From an uncultured Acetatifactor sp. (GTDB lineage: Bacteria; Bacillota; Clostridia; Lachnospirales; Lachnospiraceae): a stretch of DNA of 64,000 nt. The stretch is taken from assembly GCA_910589655.1 (NCBI GenBank), contig CAJUTJ010000163.1:1-64000 (forward strand), in the 5' to 3' direction. The position numbers and the translations under genes are program-made. The first letter of the stretch is position 1. The number at the start of each line of letters is the position of its first letter. The notes beneath the pieces are model-generated. The model was not told the origin of the DNA, made no database searches, and was given only the letters and a program-made list of their open reading frames with translations. Shown piece by piece: positions 9,073 to 17,535 of this stretch.

Positions 9073-9122
9073 GGCGTTTTCACGCGATCAAACAAAAGAG
9101 ATAAGAATAATCGTTTGGGCAG
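9073..9122. repeat. Dispersed repeat B, copy 1
   Basis: GGCGTTTTCACGCGATCAAA followed by AAAGAGATAAGAATAATCG and TTTGGGCAG. It is recognisably related to 60956-61014, which shares GCGTTTTCAC, ATCAAACCAAAG and AGAATCATCGCTTGGACAG. The rest of the 8937-9325 gap holds no gene that I can support. Confidence 0.5.
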
Positions 9123-9325
9123 CCGTTGGCGAAACCGCTGTTTTACGGTTTCTGCGCGTGCTTTACTGGCCGCGGGGTGAACCATAACGTGTTTTGGAAC
9201 ACATTTTCCGGTCGAAGGCAGTAATTTTTATTTTACAAGGACAATCATTAGTCCATATGAATTGTTATTTTAAGAACACAAGGTACCTGAGATACAGATA
9301 AAATATGAAGTATGGAGGAAATGCA

Positions 9326-10456
9326 ATGGCAGAAAAAAGAATTATTGAAATAGGCACACTTTCACCTGACGGGCTCCTTGGAGATATGCCCGACCAAAGG
9401 CACGGAACGGAAGACGGTTTAAAAGAATTCAATGGAATTTATGCACGGGACGACAATGCGGAAGGAGAAAAACAAAGCATTTATGATCTGCTGGAAGAGG
9501 AGATTATAAACTCTGAACTGCCGGACAGCGAGAAAACAAAAAAGTTATCACGTTTACTAAAGGTACGGGGCAAGAAAGTGAACATTATGCTGACGGGGGC
9601 TGCCGGTGTGGGAAAGAGCTCTACCATAAACGCTCTGTTCAATATGGAAGTTGCAAAAGTCGGTGTGGGAGCGGATCCGGAGACAGACTGTATATCTAAA
9701 TTTGAGCTGGATAATTTGACCCTTTGGGACACGCCGGGGCTTGGCGACGGGGTGGAAAGTGACGAGAGAATTACAAGGGATATCGTAAGAAAACTCAATG
9801 AAATGGATGAGGACTGTAATCTGCTGATTGATGTGGTGGTGGTAATTCTGGATGCATCAACGAAGGACTTGGGAACCTCCTATGATCTGATTAATAAAGT
9901 ATTGATTCCGTGTTTCGGAGAAGCCGAAGCTCAAAAACGTATTCTGGTAGCATTGAACCAGTCCGATATGGCAATGAAAGGAACACATTGGAATGCGGAA
10001 CAAAACGAGCCCGATGAAGTACTTCGGGAATTTTTAAAGAAGAAGGCAGAATCTGTGCGGAAACGAATTCAGGATGGCACAGGGATTGACATAAAGCCCA
10101 TATGCTACTGTGCCGGATATAAGGAAGAGGGCGGGGAGCAGAGGAAGCCTTATAATCTCACAAAGCTGTTATATTTTATCGTAAAAGCCATTCCGAAAGA
10201 AAAAAGACTGGCTTTAGCCGATAACATCAACGAAAATAAGGATAATTGGCTGTATGACGACAACGAATGCGACTACAGGGATTATACGGAAAACGGATTT
10301 TGCGAGACGGTATGGGACTGTATATCGGACGGTGCGGAAACCGGTTCTGATATCGGCGGGGAAATCTTAGGGATACCCGGTAAAATCGTGGGCGGTGTGG
10401 TCGGCGGCATTGCCGGTGCGGTAAAGGGATTATTCGCGGCTGTTTTCGAATCATAG
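9326..10456 (+). CDS. Era/YfjP-like GTPase with hydrophobic glycine-rich tail
   Basis: A 376-residue GTPase. The ATG at 9326 is chosen because GGAGGA lies at 9314-9319; an ATG at 9305 would put this site inside the gene. The G domain has G1 GAAGVGKSS, G3 DTPGLGDG and G4 NQSD in place of NKxD. The tail is a glycine/valine-rich hydrophobic segment (IGGEILGIPGKIVGG, then GGIAGAVKGLFAAVF) that could insert into or lie on the membrane. It resembles the YfjP/YeeP group found on E. coli prophages. It precedes the WYL regulator and the dynamin cluster, so it may belong to the same accessory region. Role unknown. Confidence 0.75.
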   Translation: MAEKRIIEIGTLSPDGLLGDMPDQRHGTEDGLKEFNGIYARDDNAEGEKQSIYDLLEEEIINSELPDSEKTKKLSRLLKVRGKKVNIMLTGAAGVGKSSTINALFNMEVAKVGVGADPETDCISKFELDNLTLWDTPGLGDGVESDERITRDIVRKLNEMDEDCNLLIDVVVVILDASTKDLGTSYDLINKVLIPCFGEAEAQKRILVALNQSDMAMKGTHWNAEQNEPDEVLREFLKKKAESVRKRIQDGTGIDIKPICYCAGYKEEGGEQRKPYNLTKLLYFIVKAIPKEKRLALADNINENKDNWLYDDNECDYRDYTENGFCETVWDCISDGAETGSDIGGEILGIPGKIVGGVVGGIAGAVKGLFAAVFES

Positions 10457-10474
10457 CGGTAATGTATGTTTAGG

Positions 10475-10500
10475 GGCAGGCAGGTAAAAACCTGTCTGCC
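10475..10500 (+). terminator. Hairpin after the YfjP-like GTPase
   Basis: Stem GGCAGGCAGGT / ACCTGTCTGCC with a short A-rich loop, 18 bp past the stop. The T run is weak, so it may be an attenuator or a weak terminator. Confidence 0.45.
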
Positions 10501-10585
10501 TTGAAAGGAAATGTTTTCGCGGACACAGAGGAATGTGCTAAAATGAATAAGAGACGAACCGAAAGAAAAACAGGGGGCTAAATGC

Positions 10586-11557
10586 GTGGGCAGTACAGGA
10601 ACAAAGAAAAACAGGATGCTGGAAATTTTTTTCAGAGCCATGAAGGGCGAGAATATTTCCGTAAAAAGTATGGCTGACGAGTATGGAGTGTCTTGTAAGA
10701 GCATTTCCAGAGACTTGGGGGAAATCAAAAATTTCTTGTGTGAAAACAGGGAACTTACAGGCAATACCGAATTAAAATATGCGGCTAATTCAAAAACATA
10801 TTATTTGGAATTTGACAATTTTCTGCTTAGCAAAGAATTGATTTCCATAATCAAAATGATGATCGGATGCAGGGCATTCAGCAAGATGGAAATATTGGAA
10901 ATCATTTCCAAGCTGAAAAATTTTACATCCTTTCATGACAGAAGTATGCTTGAAAAAATAATTATGAAAGAAATGTATCATTACAATGAAGTAAAGCATG
11001 ACTGCGAGAGTGTTATTGATACCTTGTGGCAGCTGACAAGATGCATATACGAAAAAATCGAAATTACGGTCAGCTATTATAAAATGAACCGGCAAATGGT
11101 GGAGCGGAGACTGATACCGGCGGCGATTACGTTTTCGGATTACTATTTTTACCTGATTGCATACCGGTGCGATGAAGATGACTGGAAGCCGCTCTATTAC
11201 CGCGTTGACCGTATCGTAAACGTGGTGGAACACAGAAAACATTTTGAAATGGACAGGGAACATGATTTTGACGAGGGGGAGCTCAGAAGCAAGATACAAT
11301 TTATGCTTCCGGGGGAATACAGGAAAATCCGGTTTGCATATACGGGCAATTCCGTGCAGGCGATTTTAGACAAGATCCCTACGGCAAAAATCGTTGATAA
11401 AATAGAGGGCGGAGCCGTCATTGAGGCGGAAGTATTCGGGGCGGGAGTGAATATGTTTTTACTGTCTCAGGGGAAGACGGTGAAGGCGCTGTATCCGGAA
11501 AGTTTCGTAAACGAGATGAAGGAAGAAATTGAAAAGATGTTCAGTTTATATAAATAA
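10586..11557 (+). CDS. WYL-domain HTH transcriptional regulator
   Basis: A 323-residue regulator. It begins with GTG (10586) preceded by AGGGGG. Residues ~8-60 form a DeoR/HTH_11-like helix-turn-helix (ISVKSMADEYGVSCKSISRD). The middle is helical. Residues ~145-230 form a WYL domain (VSYYKMNRQMVERRLIPAAI, YLIAYR, YRVDRIVNV), followed by a WCX-like C-terminal domain ending near VKALYPESFV. WYL proteins are frequent regulators of defence islands and often sense nucleic-acid ligands. It lies 266 bp upstream of the dynamin/HerA/toxin operon and directly after the GTPase gene, so control of one or both is likely; this is inferred from position. Confidence 0.85.
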   Translation: MGSTGTKKNRMLEIFFRAMKGENISVKSMADEYGVSCKSISRDLGEIKNFLCENRELTGNTELKYAANSKTYYLEFDNFLLSKELISIIKMMIGCRAFSKMEILEIISKLKNFTSFHDRSMLEKIIMKEMYHYNEVKHDCESVIDTLWQLTRCIYEKIEITVSYYKMNRQMVERRLIPAAITFSDYYFYLIAYRCDEDDWKPLYYRVDRIVNVVEHRKHFEMDREHDFDEGELRSKIQFMLPGEYRKIRFAYTGNSVQAILDKIPTAKIVDKIEGGAVIEAEVFGAGVNMFLLSQGKTVKALYPESFVNEMKEEIEKMFSLYK

Positions 11558-11584
11558 TGTATCGGGTAGTACAGGAAATAGTTG

Positions 11585-11631
11585 CGAAACAGCGTGAAAA
11601 CACCTCGCGGCGACAGCGAGTGAACAGTAAC
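11585..11631 (+). repeat. Fragment of MITE-like repeat C
   Basis: Contains CAGCGTGAAAACACCTCGCG then GCGACAGCGAGTGAACAGTAAC, identical to the right end of the 56065-56197 element. Only this right portion is present. Confidence 0.7.
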
Positions 11632-11670
11632 AGGAAAAATGCGCTTTGCAGAAATATCGGCAATATCATA

Positions 11671-11699
11671 TTGATAGTCGGCTCAAGGTCACTTATAAT
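11671..11699 (+). promoter_or_regulatory. Promoter of the dynamin/HerA/toxin operon
   Basis: TTGATA (11671-11676), a 17-bp spacer and TATAAT (11694-11699), about 125 bp before the first dynamin gene. This is a near-consensus housekeeping promoter. Confidence 0.7.
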
Positions 11700-11823
11700 A
11701 TAAACATATGCCTTTGCCGTATGTCCGCCATGCAAAACAATATACCGGATTAACGAAAAGGCATGAACCATCTGTAAGGCAAGATCTTGGCAACAGGAAA
11801 GAGGATACGGAGGAACAGCGGAA

Positions 11824-13425
11824 ATGGAAAAAGTACTCTCGGCATTGGGAGAAATAAAAAAGATAAACGATGCGTATGAAATATCAACAGATGCAGTCAT
11901 CCGGCTTGAGAAGGAAATGGCGGAAGCAAAAGTCTGTACCCCGATTATAGGAAGATTCAGTTCGGGCAAAAGCGCATTGGTGAACACTATTTTAGGTTAC
12001 AACAGAAAACTGCTGAGAGAAGATATCACTCCCGAGACTGCTGTCCCGGCGGAGATTGTTTATACTGACGGAGAGGATCTTATTACCGTCCTTCAAAATG
12101 ACGGAACCGTTAAAACCATGTCGGTGGAGGAGTACAGAAACTTTGAAGCCGATGCCAATACCGTAAAAAGCGTCAGAATTCAATTGCGGAACAGCTTTTT
12201 AGAAGATATACCGGATGTAATGCTTGTGGATATGCCGGGATTTGAGTCCGGATTCGAGGTACATAATAAGGCTATAGACAACTATCTGCCTCAAAGTCTG
12301 GCTTATATTGTTGCTTTTCCGGCAGATGATATGATTGTCAGGAGCAGCGTAGGGAATATTTTGAAGGAGCTGTGCCTTTACGATATGCCGTTGTGCATTG
12401 TTATTACAATGTATGATAAGAAAAATGATGAATTTGACATTACCTTCGAAAAGATGAAAGAAAGCCTCCGGCGGTTTGTGGGAGACAGGGAAATTACATA
12501 CTGCCGCACAAGCAGCTTTACCGGAGAGAGGGAGGAGCTGGAAGATTTCCTGAAAGGGATTCAGGAAAAATCACAGGATATTTTGGCCGCCAACTATAAG
12601 AAGGCAGTGTATGTAATTATAGAAAATACGGAAAATTATCTTAAGACTATTTTGAACAACAGCCAACTTTCGGAATCCGAACTGGACGAGCAGGAGGAGA
12701 AGCTTGGCAGGCAGATGTCATCCCTGACTTCAAACTTTTCGAAAGAGCAGAAAGATTTTGAACTGGAGACAGCGGATTGCGTGGAGGAGATCAAGGCAGA
12801 TGTCCGAAGCGCTCTGGAGGCGGAAGAAAGTACCTTTGTCACCATGGCCATGAACAAACAGGATATCAATGAACGTTTGAATTCGGTGGTGAGGAATGCC
12901 GTAACCGTGAGCGTAAAGAAGCGGTTTATCCCAAGGATGGAACGATATTCCAAGAGGGTATCGGATACCATTAACAGTGAATCTTTGGGAGATGTGCACG
13001 TTATGTTCAGCTTTGATTCGGATAAAGTAAATAAAGGCATGACATCTGGCATTGTGGGGGTTGTCGCGATGATCTTAACCGGCAGCCTGATTACCGGATT
13101 AATCACCGGATTGTTTCTGAAATTTCGTGGGGATAAGAAGCGGGAAGAGGCAAAGCAGGAGATCCGCATGAAGCTGCGGAATGAAGTATTCCCGCAGGTT
13201 TTAAGAGATGTCGGAAACGGCATCGAGACAACGATCACAAAACAGGTTATGCTTGTAAACACAGCCATAGAGGAAGAACTGTCAAATCAAAAGGACATTC
13301 TTGATAAGGCTATGGCGGATGTGCGAAATAAAATGAAAGATGAAAAAGAAAAAAAGGAGAACCTTGCAATAGACATACATAATGACTTAGAAAGAATAGG
13401 AGAGATAAAGGATGGCTTACGATGA
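11824..13425 (+). CDS. Dynamin-like GTPase 1, with membrane hairpin
   Basis: A 533-residue bacterial dynamin-like protein, predicted to tether or remodel membranes using GTP. G1 is GRFSSGKSALVN (~43-54), G3 is DMPGFESGF (~137-145), and the G4 position reads TMYDKKND, degenerate compared with NKxD. A long helical middle (~240-390) fits the dynamin stalk. Residues ~400-430 form a glycine-rich hydrophobic hairpin (GIVGVVAMILTGSLITGL and following) suited to membrane insertion, then a charged coiled tail. The ribosome binding site is GGAGG before the ATG at 11824. Its 3' end overlaps the next gene by 14 bp, so the two dynamins are probably translated together, as in known tandem bacterial dynamin pairs. 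Confidence 0.85.
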   Translation: MEKVLSALGEIKKINDAYEISTDAVIRLEKEMAEAKVCTPIIGRFSSGKSALVNTILGYNRKLLREDITPETAVPAEIVYTDGEDLITVLQNDGTVKTMSVEEYRNFEADANTVKSVRIQLRNSFLEDIPDVMLVDMPGFESGFEVHNKAIDNYLPQSLAYIVAFPADDMIVRSSVGNILKELCLYDMPLCIVITMYDKKNDEFDITFEKMKESLRRFVGDREITYCRTSSFTGEREELEDFLKGIQEKSQDILAANYKKAVYVIIENTENYLKTILNNSQLSESELDEQEEKLGRQMSSLTSNFSKEQKDFELETADCVEEIKADVRSALEAEESTFVTMAMNKQDINERLNSVVRNAVTVSVKKRFIPRMERYSKRVSDTINSESLGDVHVMFSFDSDKVNKGMTSGIVGVVAMILTGSLITGLITGLFLKFRGDKKREEAKQEIRMKLRNEVFPQVLRDVGNGIETTITKQVMLVNTAIEEELSNQKDILDKAMADVRNKMKDEKEKKENLAIDIHNDLERIGEIKDGLR

Positions 13426-14983
13426 AGAAGTATATGAGAAGCTTTTAGGCAATTTCGGCCTTCTCTGTAATATAATCCGGCAGAATTCCGGAGGGAATCA
13501 ATTTAAGGTGGATTTGTCAAAGCTGGAAGAAATCATTCACAAGAAAATACCGGACACGTTAAAGAAAAATGCCCCGGAGGACTTTTACGAACTCTATATG
13601 GATTTCAAATCGGAATATGAAAGGTTTCGGGACTTCATTCTCTATGACAAGCTCATCGGCAAAAATATTATTGCACTGGGCGGAGGATTTTCCAGCGGGA
13701 AGTCCAGTTTTCTGAATGAATTAATGGGAAAACAGGTATTGCCGTCGGATATTGATCCCTCTACTTCGGTGCCTACCTATATTGTAAAAGGCGGCAAACA
13801 TGAGGTTATAGGGGTGAATGTGTTTGACGCGAAGATTCGGATGCAGCCAAGGGATATTAAAAAAGTAGCCCATGGATTCGGGGAAGTGGAGGACGAGGAT
13901 GGCGAGAAGGTGACGGAAGCGGTCACCTTGGGACATGTACTGGAAAACATTTTTTTCTCTACCCCTCTGCATCAATATGACAATATTGCGTTTCTTGATA
14001 CGCCCGGATATTCTAAGCCGGATTCGGAAAAATATTCGGCGAAAACGGATGAACAGATTTCCAGAGGGCAGTTAAATTCCAGTAATTATATTCTCTGGTT
14101 TGTACAGGCGGATTCGGGAACCATTACGGAAGAAGACATTAAATTTATCAGGACTTTGAGAGAAGATATCCCTAAGCTGATTGTTGTCAATAAGGCCGAT
14201 ATGAAGAACCTGACGGATCTGAGGAGCATTATAGAGAAAATCAAAGCCACACTGGATGTGAAAGGGGTTCGTTATCTGGATGTGCTTGCTTTTACCAGCA
14301 GGCCGGGGCAGGTTCAAGAGAGACAACTCGGGGACTTTATTAAGAAAGACACCGCAAAGATTAAGGCACAGATCGAAAAATGGAACAGCCAGATTTATGA
14401 ATCGAATTTTGCAAGGAATTTTAAGCTCATTTTTGTAAGATGTAAAGAGTTTTACGAGGAGGAGATCAATCAGGAGAGTAAAAAATTAACGAGACTGAAT
14501 ACATCCATTACCAAGCTTTCCGCAGAGGATATAGATTATGAGATTCTGGAACCTTTACAGCAGTTGGTAAAAGAGGCGCAGCGGAATGTGAATGAGCTGA
14601 AGGATATCGGTAAAAAGCTGAAAGAATTACAGAATGAATTTTTTACCGAAATCAAATTTATCTCTGATATTGTGGGAATATCCATGCCGGAACCTTCCGA
14701 GATTGACCTGATTCAGGATAAGGTAAAAAACCCCATACAGATGTTGGAAGAATACAAGAAGGAAAAAGGAATACGGACAGACTCTTCCGTGGCGGATCTG
14801 CTTCAGGATATATTCGACGGAATAGAGCCTGTAATCAATAAGACCGCCGGCGGAAATACATATAAAAACGAACTGCTGGATGTCATTTTGGAAAGATGTG
14901 ATCTGGCGCCGGAAGAAATACACATAAATGATGTGTACAAAAGCACGGCAGAGTATGCGCAGCTGATTCGGGCAAGCCGGTGA
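13412..14983 (+). CDS. Dynamin-like GTPase 2
   Basis: A 523-residue dynamin-like GTPase that overlaps dynamin 1 by 14 bp. A short helical N-terminus (~1-80) precedes the G domain: G1 GGGFSSGKSSFLNEL (~88-103), G2-type Thr/Ser in PSTSVPTYI, G3 DTPGYSKPD, and a canonical G4 VNKAD. A coiled region (~320-440) follows. Unlike dynamin 1, no clear hydrophobic hairpin is seen, so it may act as the soluble partner of a heteromeric pair. LeoABC of enterotoxigenic E. coli, which influences toxin release in vesicles, is a possible functional parallel; this is analogy only. Confidence 0.85.
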   Translation: MAYDEEVYEKLLGNFGLLCNIIRQNSGGNQFKVDLSKLEEIIHKKIPDTLKKNAPEDFYELYMDFKSEYERFRDFILYDKLIGKNIIALGGGFSSGKSSFLNELMGKQVLPSDIDPSTSVPTYIVKGGKHEVIGVNVFDAKIRMQPRDIKKVAHGFGEVEDEDGEKVTEAVTLGHVLENIFFSTPLHQYDNIAFLDTPGYSKPDSEKYSAKTDEQISRGQLNSSNYILWFVQADSGTITEEDIKFIRTLREDIPKLIVVNKADMKNLTDLRSIIEKIKATLDVKGVRYLDVLAFTSRPGQVQERQLGDFIKKDTAKIKAQIEKWNSQIYESNFARNFKLIFVRCKEFYEEEINQESKKLTRLNTSITKLSAEDIDYEILEPLQQLVKEAQRNVNELKDIGKKLKELQNEFFTEIKFISDIVGISMPEPSEIDLIQDKVKNPIQMLEEYKKEKGIRTDSSVADLLQDIFDGIEPVINKTAGGNTYKNELLDVILERCDLAPEEIHINDVYKSTAEYAQLIRASR

Positions 14984-15030
14984 GCCGGACGGATAGCGGC
15001 AATAAATGATGGAAAACGGAGGAAAAGGAC

Positions 15031-16395
15031 ATGGAAGACCTTAATAAAAAAATAGAGGTAATTCGCAAAGCAATGGAGGATTTAAGGGGGGAAAAGTATG
15101 CTCTCGTAAATCCCCATAATGCGGCGCTGGACGGATATGTAAAAAATTTGTATTTAAAACTGCTCTGTACGGTGGTTCAGTATAAAAACGAGCCCACAGA
15201 GCTTCAACTGCTGTACTTAAAGCGCATCCTGAGCGGTATGGAAGCAGAGTACCCTTTGGAAGAGTATATGCGCATGGCTGCGGAAATAACCCTCGATGAT
15301 GTAGTGGAATTTCTGAGCCTGATGAAGAATTCGGATACCAAATATTATTTTGCTTTAGAGGGAGTGTTATTGACGGTGATGGGGGGCTCCCCCGAGGAAA
15401 ATTACGTGTATCTGGCGGAGATTATGGAGCTGAGTGAAATCACCAAAAATGAGCTGCGGCATCTCTGTGAAGTGGCAAAATCGGTGCTGCGGCAGGATAC
15501 GGCTCTGTTTGACGAGGCTAAGCTCTTGGCGGACGCTCATACAAAGCATTTAGATTTCTGGCCTTATATCAATAATTATTACGCAGGAGCCATCGTGGAT
15601 ACGGAAACGGAAAAACATTATGTGGCGCCGGATCAACAGAAATCATCAGGTGTAATTTTCAAGACAGAATATAAGGAAAAAACCGTGATTTTCGAGAACT
15701 TGGTGATTTCGATAGACGAACAGTGGAATTTCAACGGGTGTGAAGAAGTGGTTTTCCGGAATTGCCGGTTTTCCGGGAAGGGGTATTTTATCCGTTTTGA
15801 ATCGGTGGGGAGCGTGAAGGTGGAAGACTGCCGGTTTCAAGATTTTTCGGACGGAGTTTTCGTGACGGATTCCGTTAAAAATATGAGGATCTGTAAATCG
15901 GAATTCTTAAATTGCGGACGGATGGACGTTTATTACGGTCGAGGAGGGGTAATTCAGGCCTGCGGGGATCCTTTTGATACATTGAGCATATGCGACAGTA
16001 AATTCCTGAATTGTTATATAACTGCGAGGAAATCAGGAGAAAGCGCTACCGGAGTGGCGCTTGGTTTTAACGACTACAGCAGCGGCGCAAATAAGCTGAT
16101 TGTGACCGGCAATGAATTCACCGGATGTAAATGTATAAATAATAAGTGTTATACTGATGCAATTATTGGAATTGATAAAGAGATGGACTTTGGCGATAAG
16201 AGGATAAAAGAAATAGAAATTCATGATAACCGGCTGTGGGGCGAGGTCACAAGAATGTATGAGGAACCTTTGCCATTCCTTTCAAGGGAATCCTTTGAAG
16301 TGATTGCAAACCTGTCGGAAAAGGCATCCGCAATAGATGTAGATATAAGTGCATACAAAGAGCATGGTGAGGACTGGTTTTACTATACGGATTAG
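15031..16395 (+). CDS. Helical-domain plus beta-helix protein of the dynamin operon
   Basis: A 454-residue protein with two parts. Residues ~1-175 are helical (LYLKLLCTVVQYKN, LQLLYLKRILSGMEAEYPLE, then an acidic stretch), with the look of a TerB/DnaJ-less helical bundle. The C-terminal part (~205-420) is a right-handed parallel beta-helix with repeated C-R/K-F/S-x-x-C/F motifs (VVFRNCRFSGKG, VKVEDCRFQDFSDG, MRICKSEFLNCG, LSICDSKFLNC, LIVTGNEFTGC). The N-terminal half is related to that of the next gene. There is no signal peptide. It sits 47 bp after dynamin 2 with GGAGG before the ATG. Function unknown; the helix could be a scaffold or recognition surface. Confidence 0.7.
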   Translation: MEDLNKKIEVIRKAMEDLRGEKYALVNPHNAALDGYVKNLYLKLLCTVVQYKNEPTELQLLYLKRILSGMEAEYPLEEYMRMAAEITLDDVVEFLSLMKNSDTKYYFALEGVLLTVMGGSPEENYVYLAEIMELSEITKNELRHLCEVAKSVLRQDTALFDEAKLLADAHTKHLDFWPYINNYYAGAIVDTETEKHYVAPDQQKSSGVIFKTEYKEKTVIFENLVISIDEQWNFNGCEEVVFRNCRFSGKGYFIRFESVGSVKVEDCRFQDFSDGVFVTDSVKNMRICKSEFLNCGRMDVYYGRGGVIQACGDPFDTLSICDSKFLNCYITARKSGESATGVALGFNDYSSGANKLIVTGNEFTGCKCINNKCYTDAIIGIDKEMDFGDKRIKEIEIHDNRLWGEVTRMYEEPLPFLSRESFEVIANLSEKASAIDVDISAYKEHGEDWFYYTD

Positions 16396-16406
16396 AGGCG
16401 GCGTTT

Positions 16407-17474
16407 ATGAAAAGTTTATTGGATATACAGCAGGATATGCGGGAGCTTGAGGATAGAGTCAAAGAGATTGTGGATCATGTGAAAACGATTCGTTCGGACA
16501 TTGAGGATCTGCGGAATGCGGATCAGGATATAGTAACAGATTACGGCAAAATAATGATATTGGCGAAAAGGCTCCCTTTCGGCGGGCATCCGCTGGCGTG
16601 GCTTGAGGATAAAAGAATATGCCGGATTTATCTGGAAATGTTATTGCTGATTGTGAGGCTGGGCGGGGATGCGGAGACAGTCTTGAATCGTCTGGTCTTT
16701 CTGCAGTGGCTGCAGATGCAGTCCGGAATAGACTTGTCCTTGGCGGAATTGTATGAGGACAGTCATAAAATAAAACAGGATTCCTATTATGAATTTGTGG
16801 ATGCCATTCCGATAGAGTACAGGGACTTTTTCTTGGTTGACGGACTTATCATAGCCGGGATTTCAGGCGTATTGAACCGTGAAGCGGCGGAATACATAGC
16901 GGATTTGGGCATGGTTTACGGATTGGGAAAAGAGAAGCTGCGCGGTTTATTTTCCCTTTCACGCGTGGTTCTGATCCAGAACATAGAAGGGGTTGGCAGG
17001 GGCGATTTATATAGAGCTCTCCAATACAGAAAGGATTTCGGACATTATTTAGGGGAAGCCGTGGCGGAACAGGGAATCATAACCCTTAGAGAACTGGCGG
17101 TAAAATTTCCCGAGAACGCAGTTACGGGATTAGAGTGGAAAATTAATAATCATGAGATGGTGAAAGCGGGAGATACGATTGCCACATACAAAAAAGTAAA
17201 AAAGAACAAGGATAATGCGAACTTTTTTTTGGGGGGAAACGAAGACAGGCTAGAAGCTATAAAAGCCGTGCTTGCAAATTCTGCATGTAAGAGGATCGAC
17301 TCTCCGGAAGAAGAGTCTAAGAAGGAACAGATTTTGGCCTCTGTTTCCGGAAAACTGTTTCGGTTCAGCTTTAAGGGAATCTGGTATTGTGTCATAGCCC
17401 ATGAAACGGATGATATAGCTTCCGTAAAAAAATGGGGTATTGCGGGCTCTGCCCGGCCGGATGTAAAGAGTTAA
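16407..17474 (+). CDS. Helical-domain plus biotinyl/lipoyl-like protein
   Basis: A 355-residue protein starting 11 bp after the previous gene. After an N-terminal coiled coil (LEDRVKEIVDHVKTIRSDIE) comes a helical domain (~50-215: YLEMLLLIVRLGGDAETVL, VFLQWLQMQSGIDLSLAELY) matching the neighbour's N-terminal pattern, so the two are paralogues with swapped C-termini. The end (~225-340) resembles a barrel-sandwich hybrid (lipoyl/biotinyl-like) fold: GLEWKINNHEMVKAGDTIATY and later SGKLFRF. No MKM-type biotinyl lysine is seen, so a structural role is more likely than a swinging-arm cofactor. Function unknown. Confidence 0.65.
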   Translation: MKSLLDIQQDMRELEDRVKEIVDHVKTIRSDIEDLRNADQDIVTDYGKIMILAKRLPFGGHPLAWLEDKRICRIYLEMLLLIVRLGGDAETVLNRLVFLQWLQMQSGIDLSLAELYEDSHKIKQDSYYEFVDAIPIEYRDFFLVDGLIIAGISGVLNREAAEYIADLGMVYGLGKEKLRGLFSLSRVVLIQNIEGVGRGDLYRALQYRKDFGHYLGEAVAEQGIITLRELAVKFPENAVTGLEWKINNHEMVKAGDTIATYKKVKKNKDNANFFLGGNEDRLEAIKAVLANSACKRIDSPEEESKKEQILASVSGKLFRFSFKGIWYCVIAHETDDIASVKKWGIAGSARPDVKS

Positions 17475-17535
17475 TATAAAAGAGGTTCCTTAAGTTTGCG
17501 GGATGAGAGGCGTTAAAAAAGCAGGAGGATTTGTG

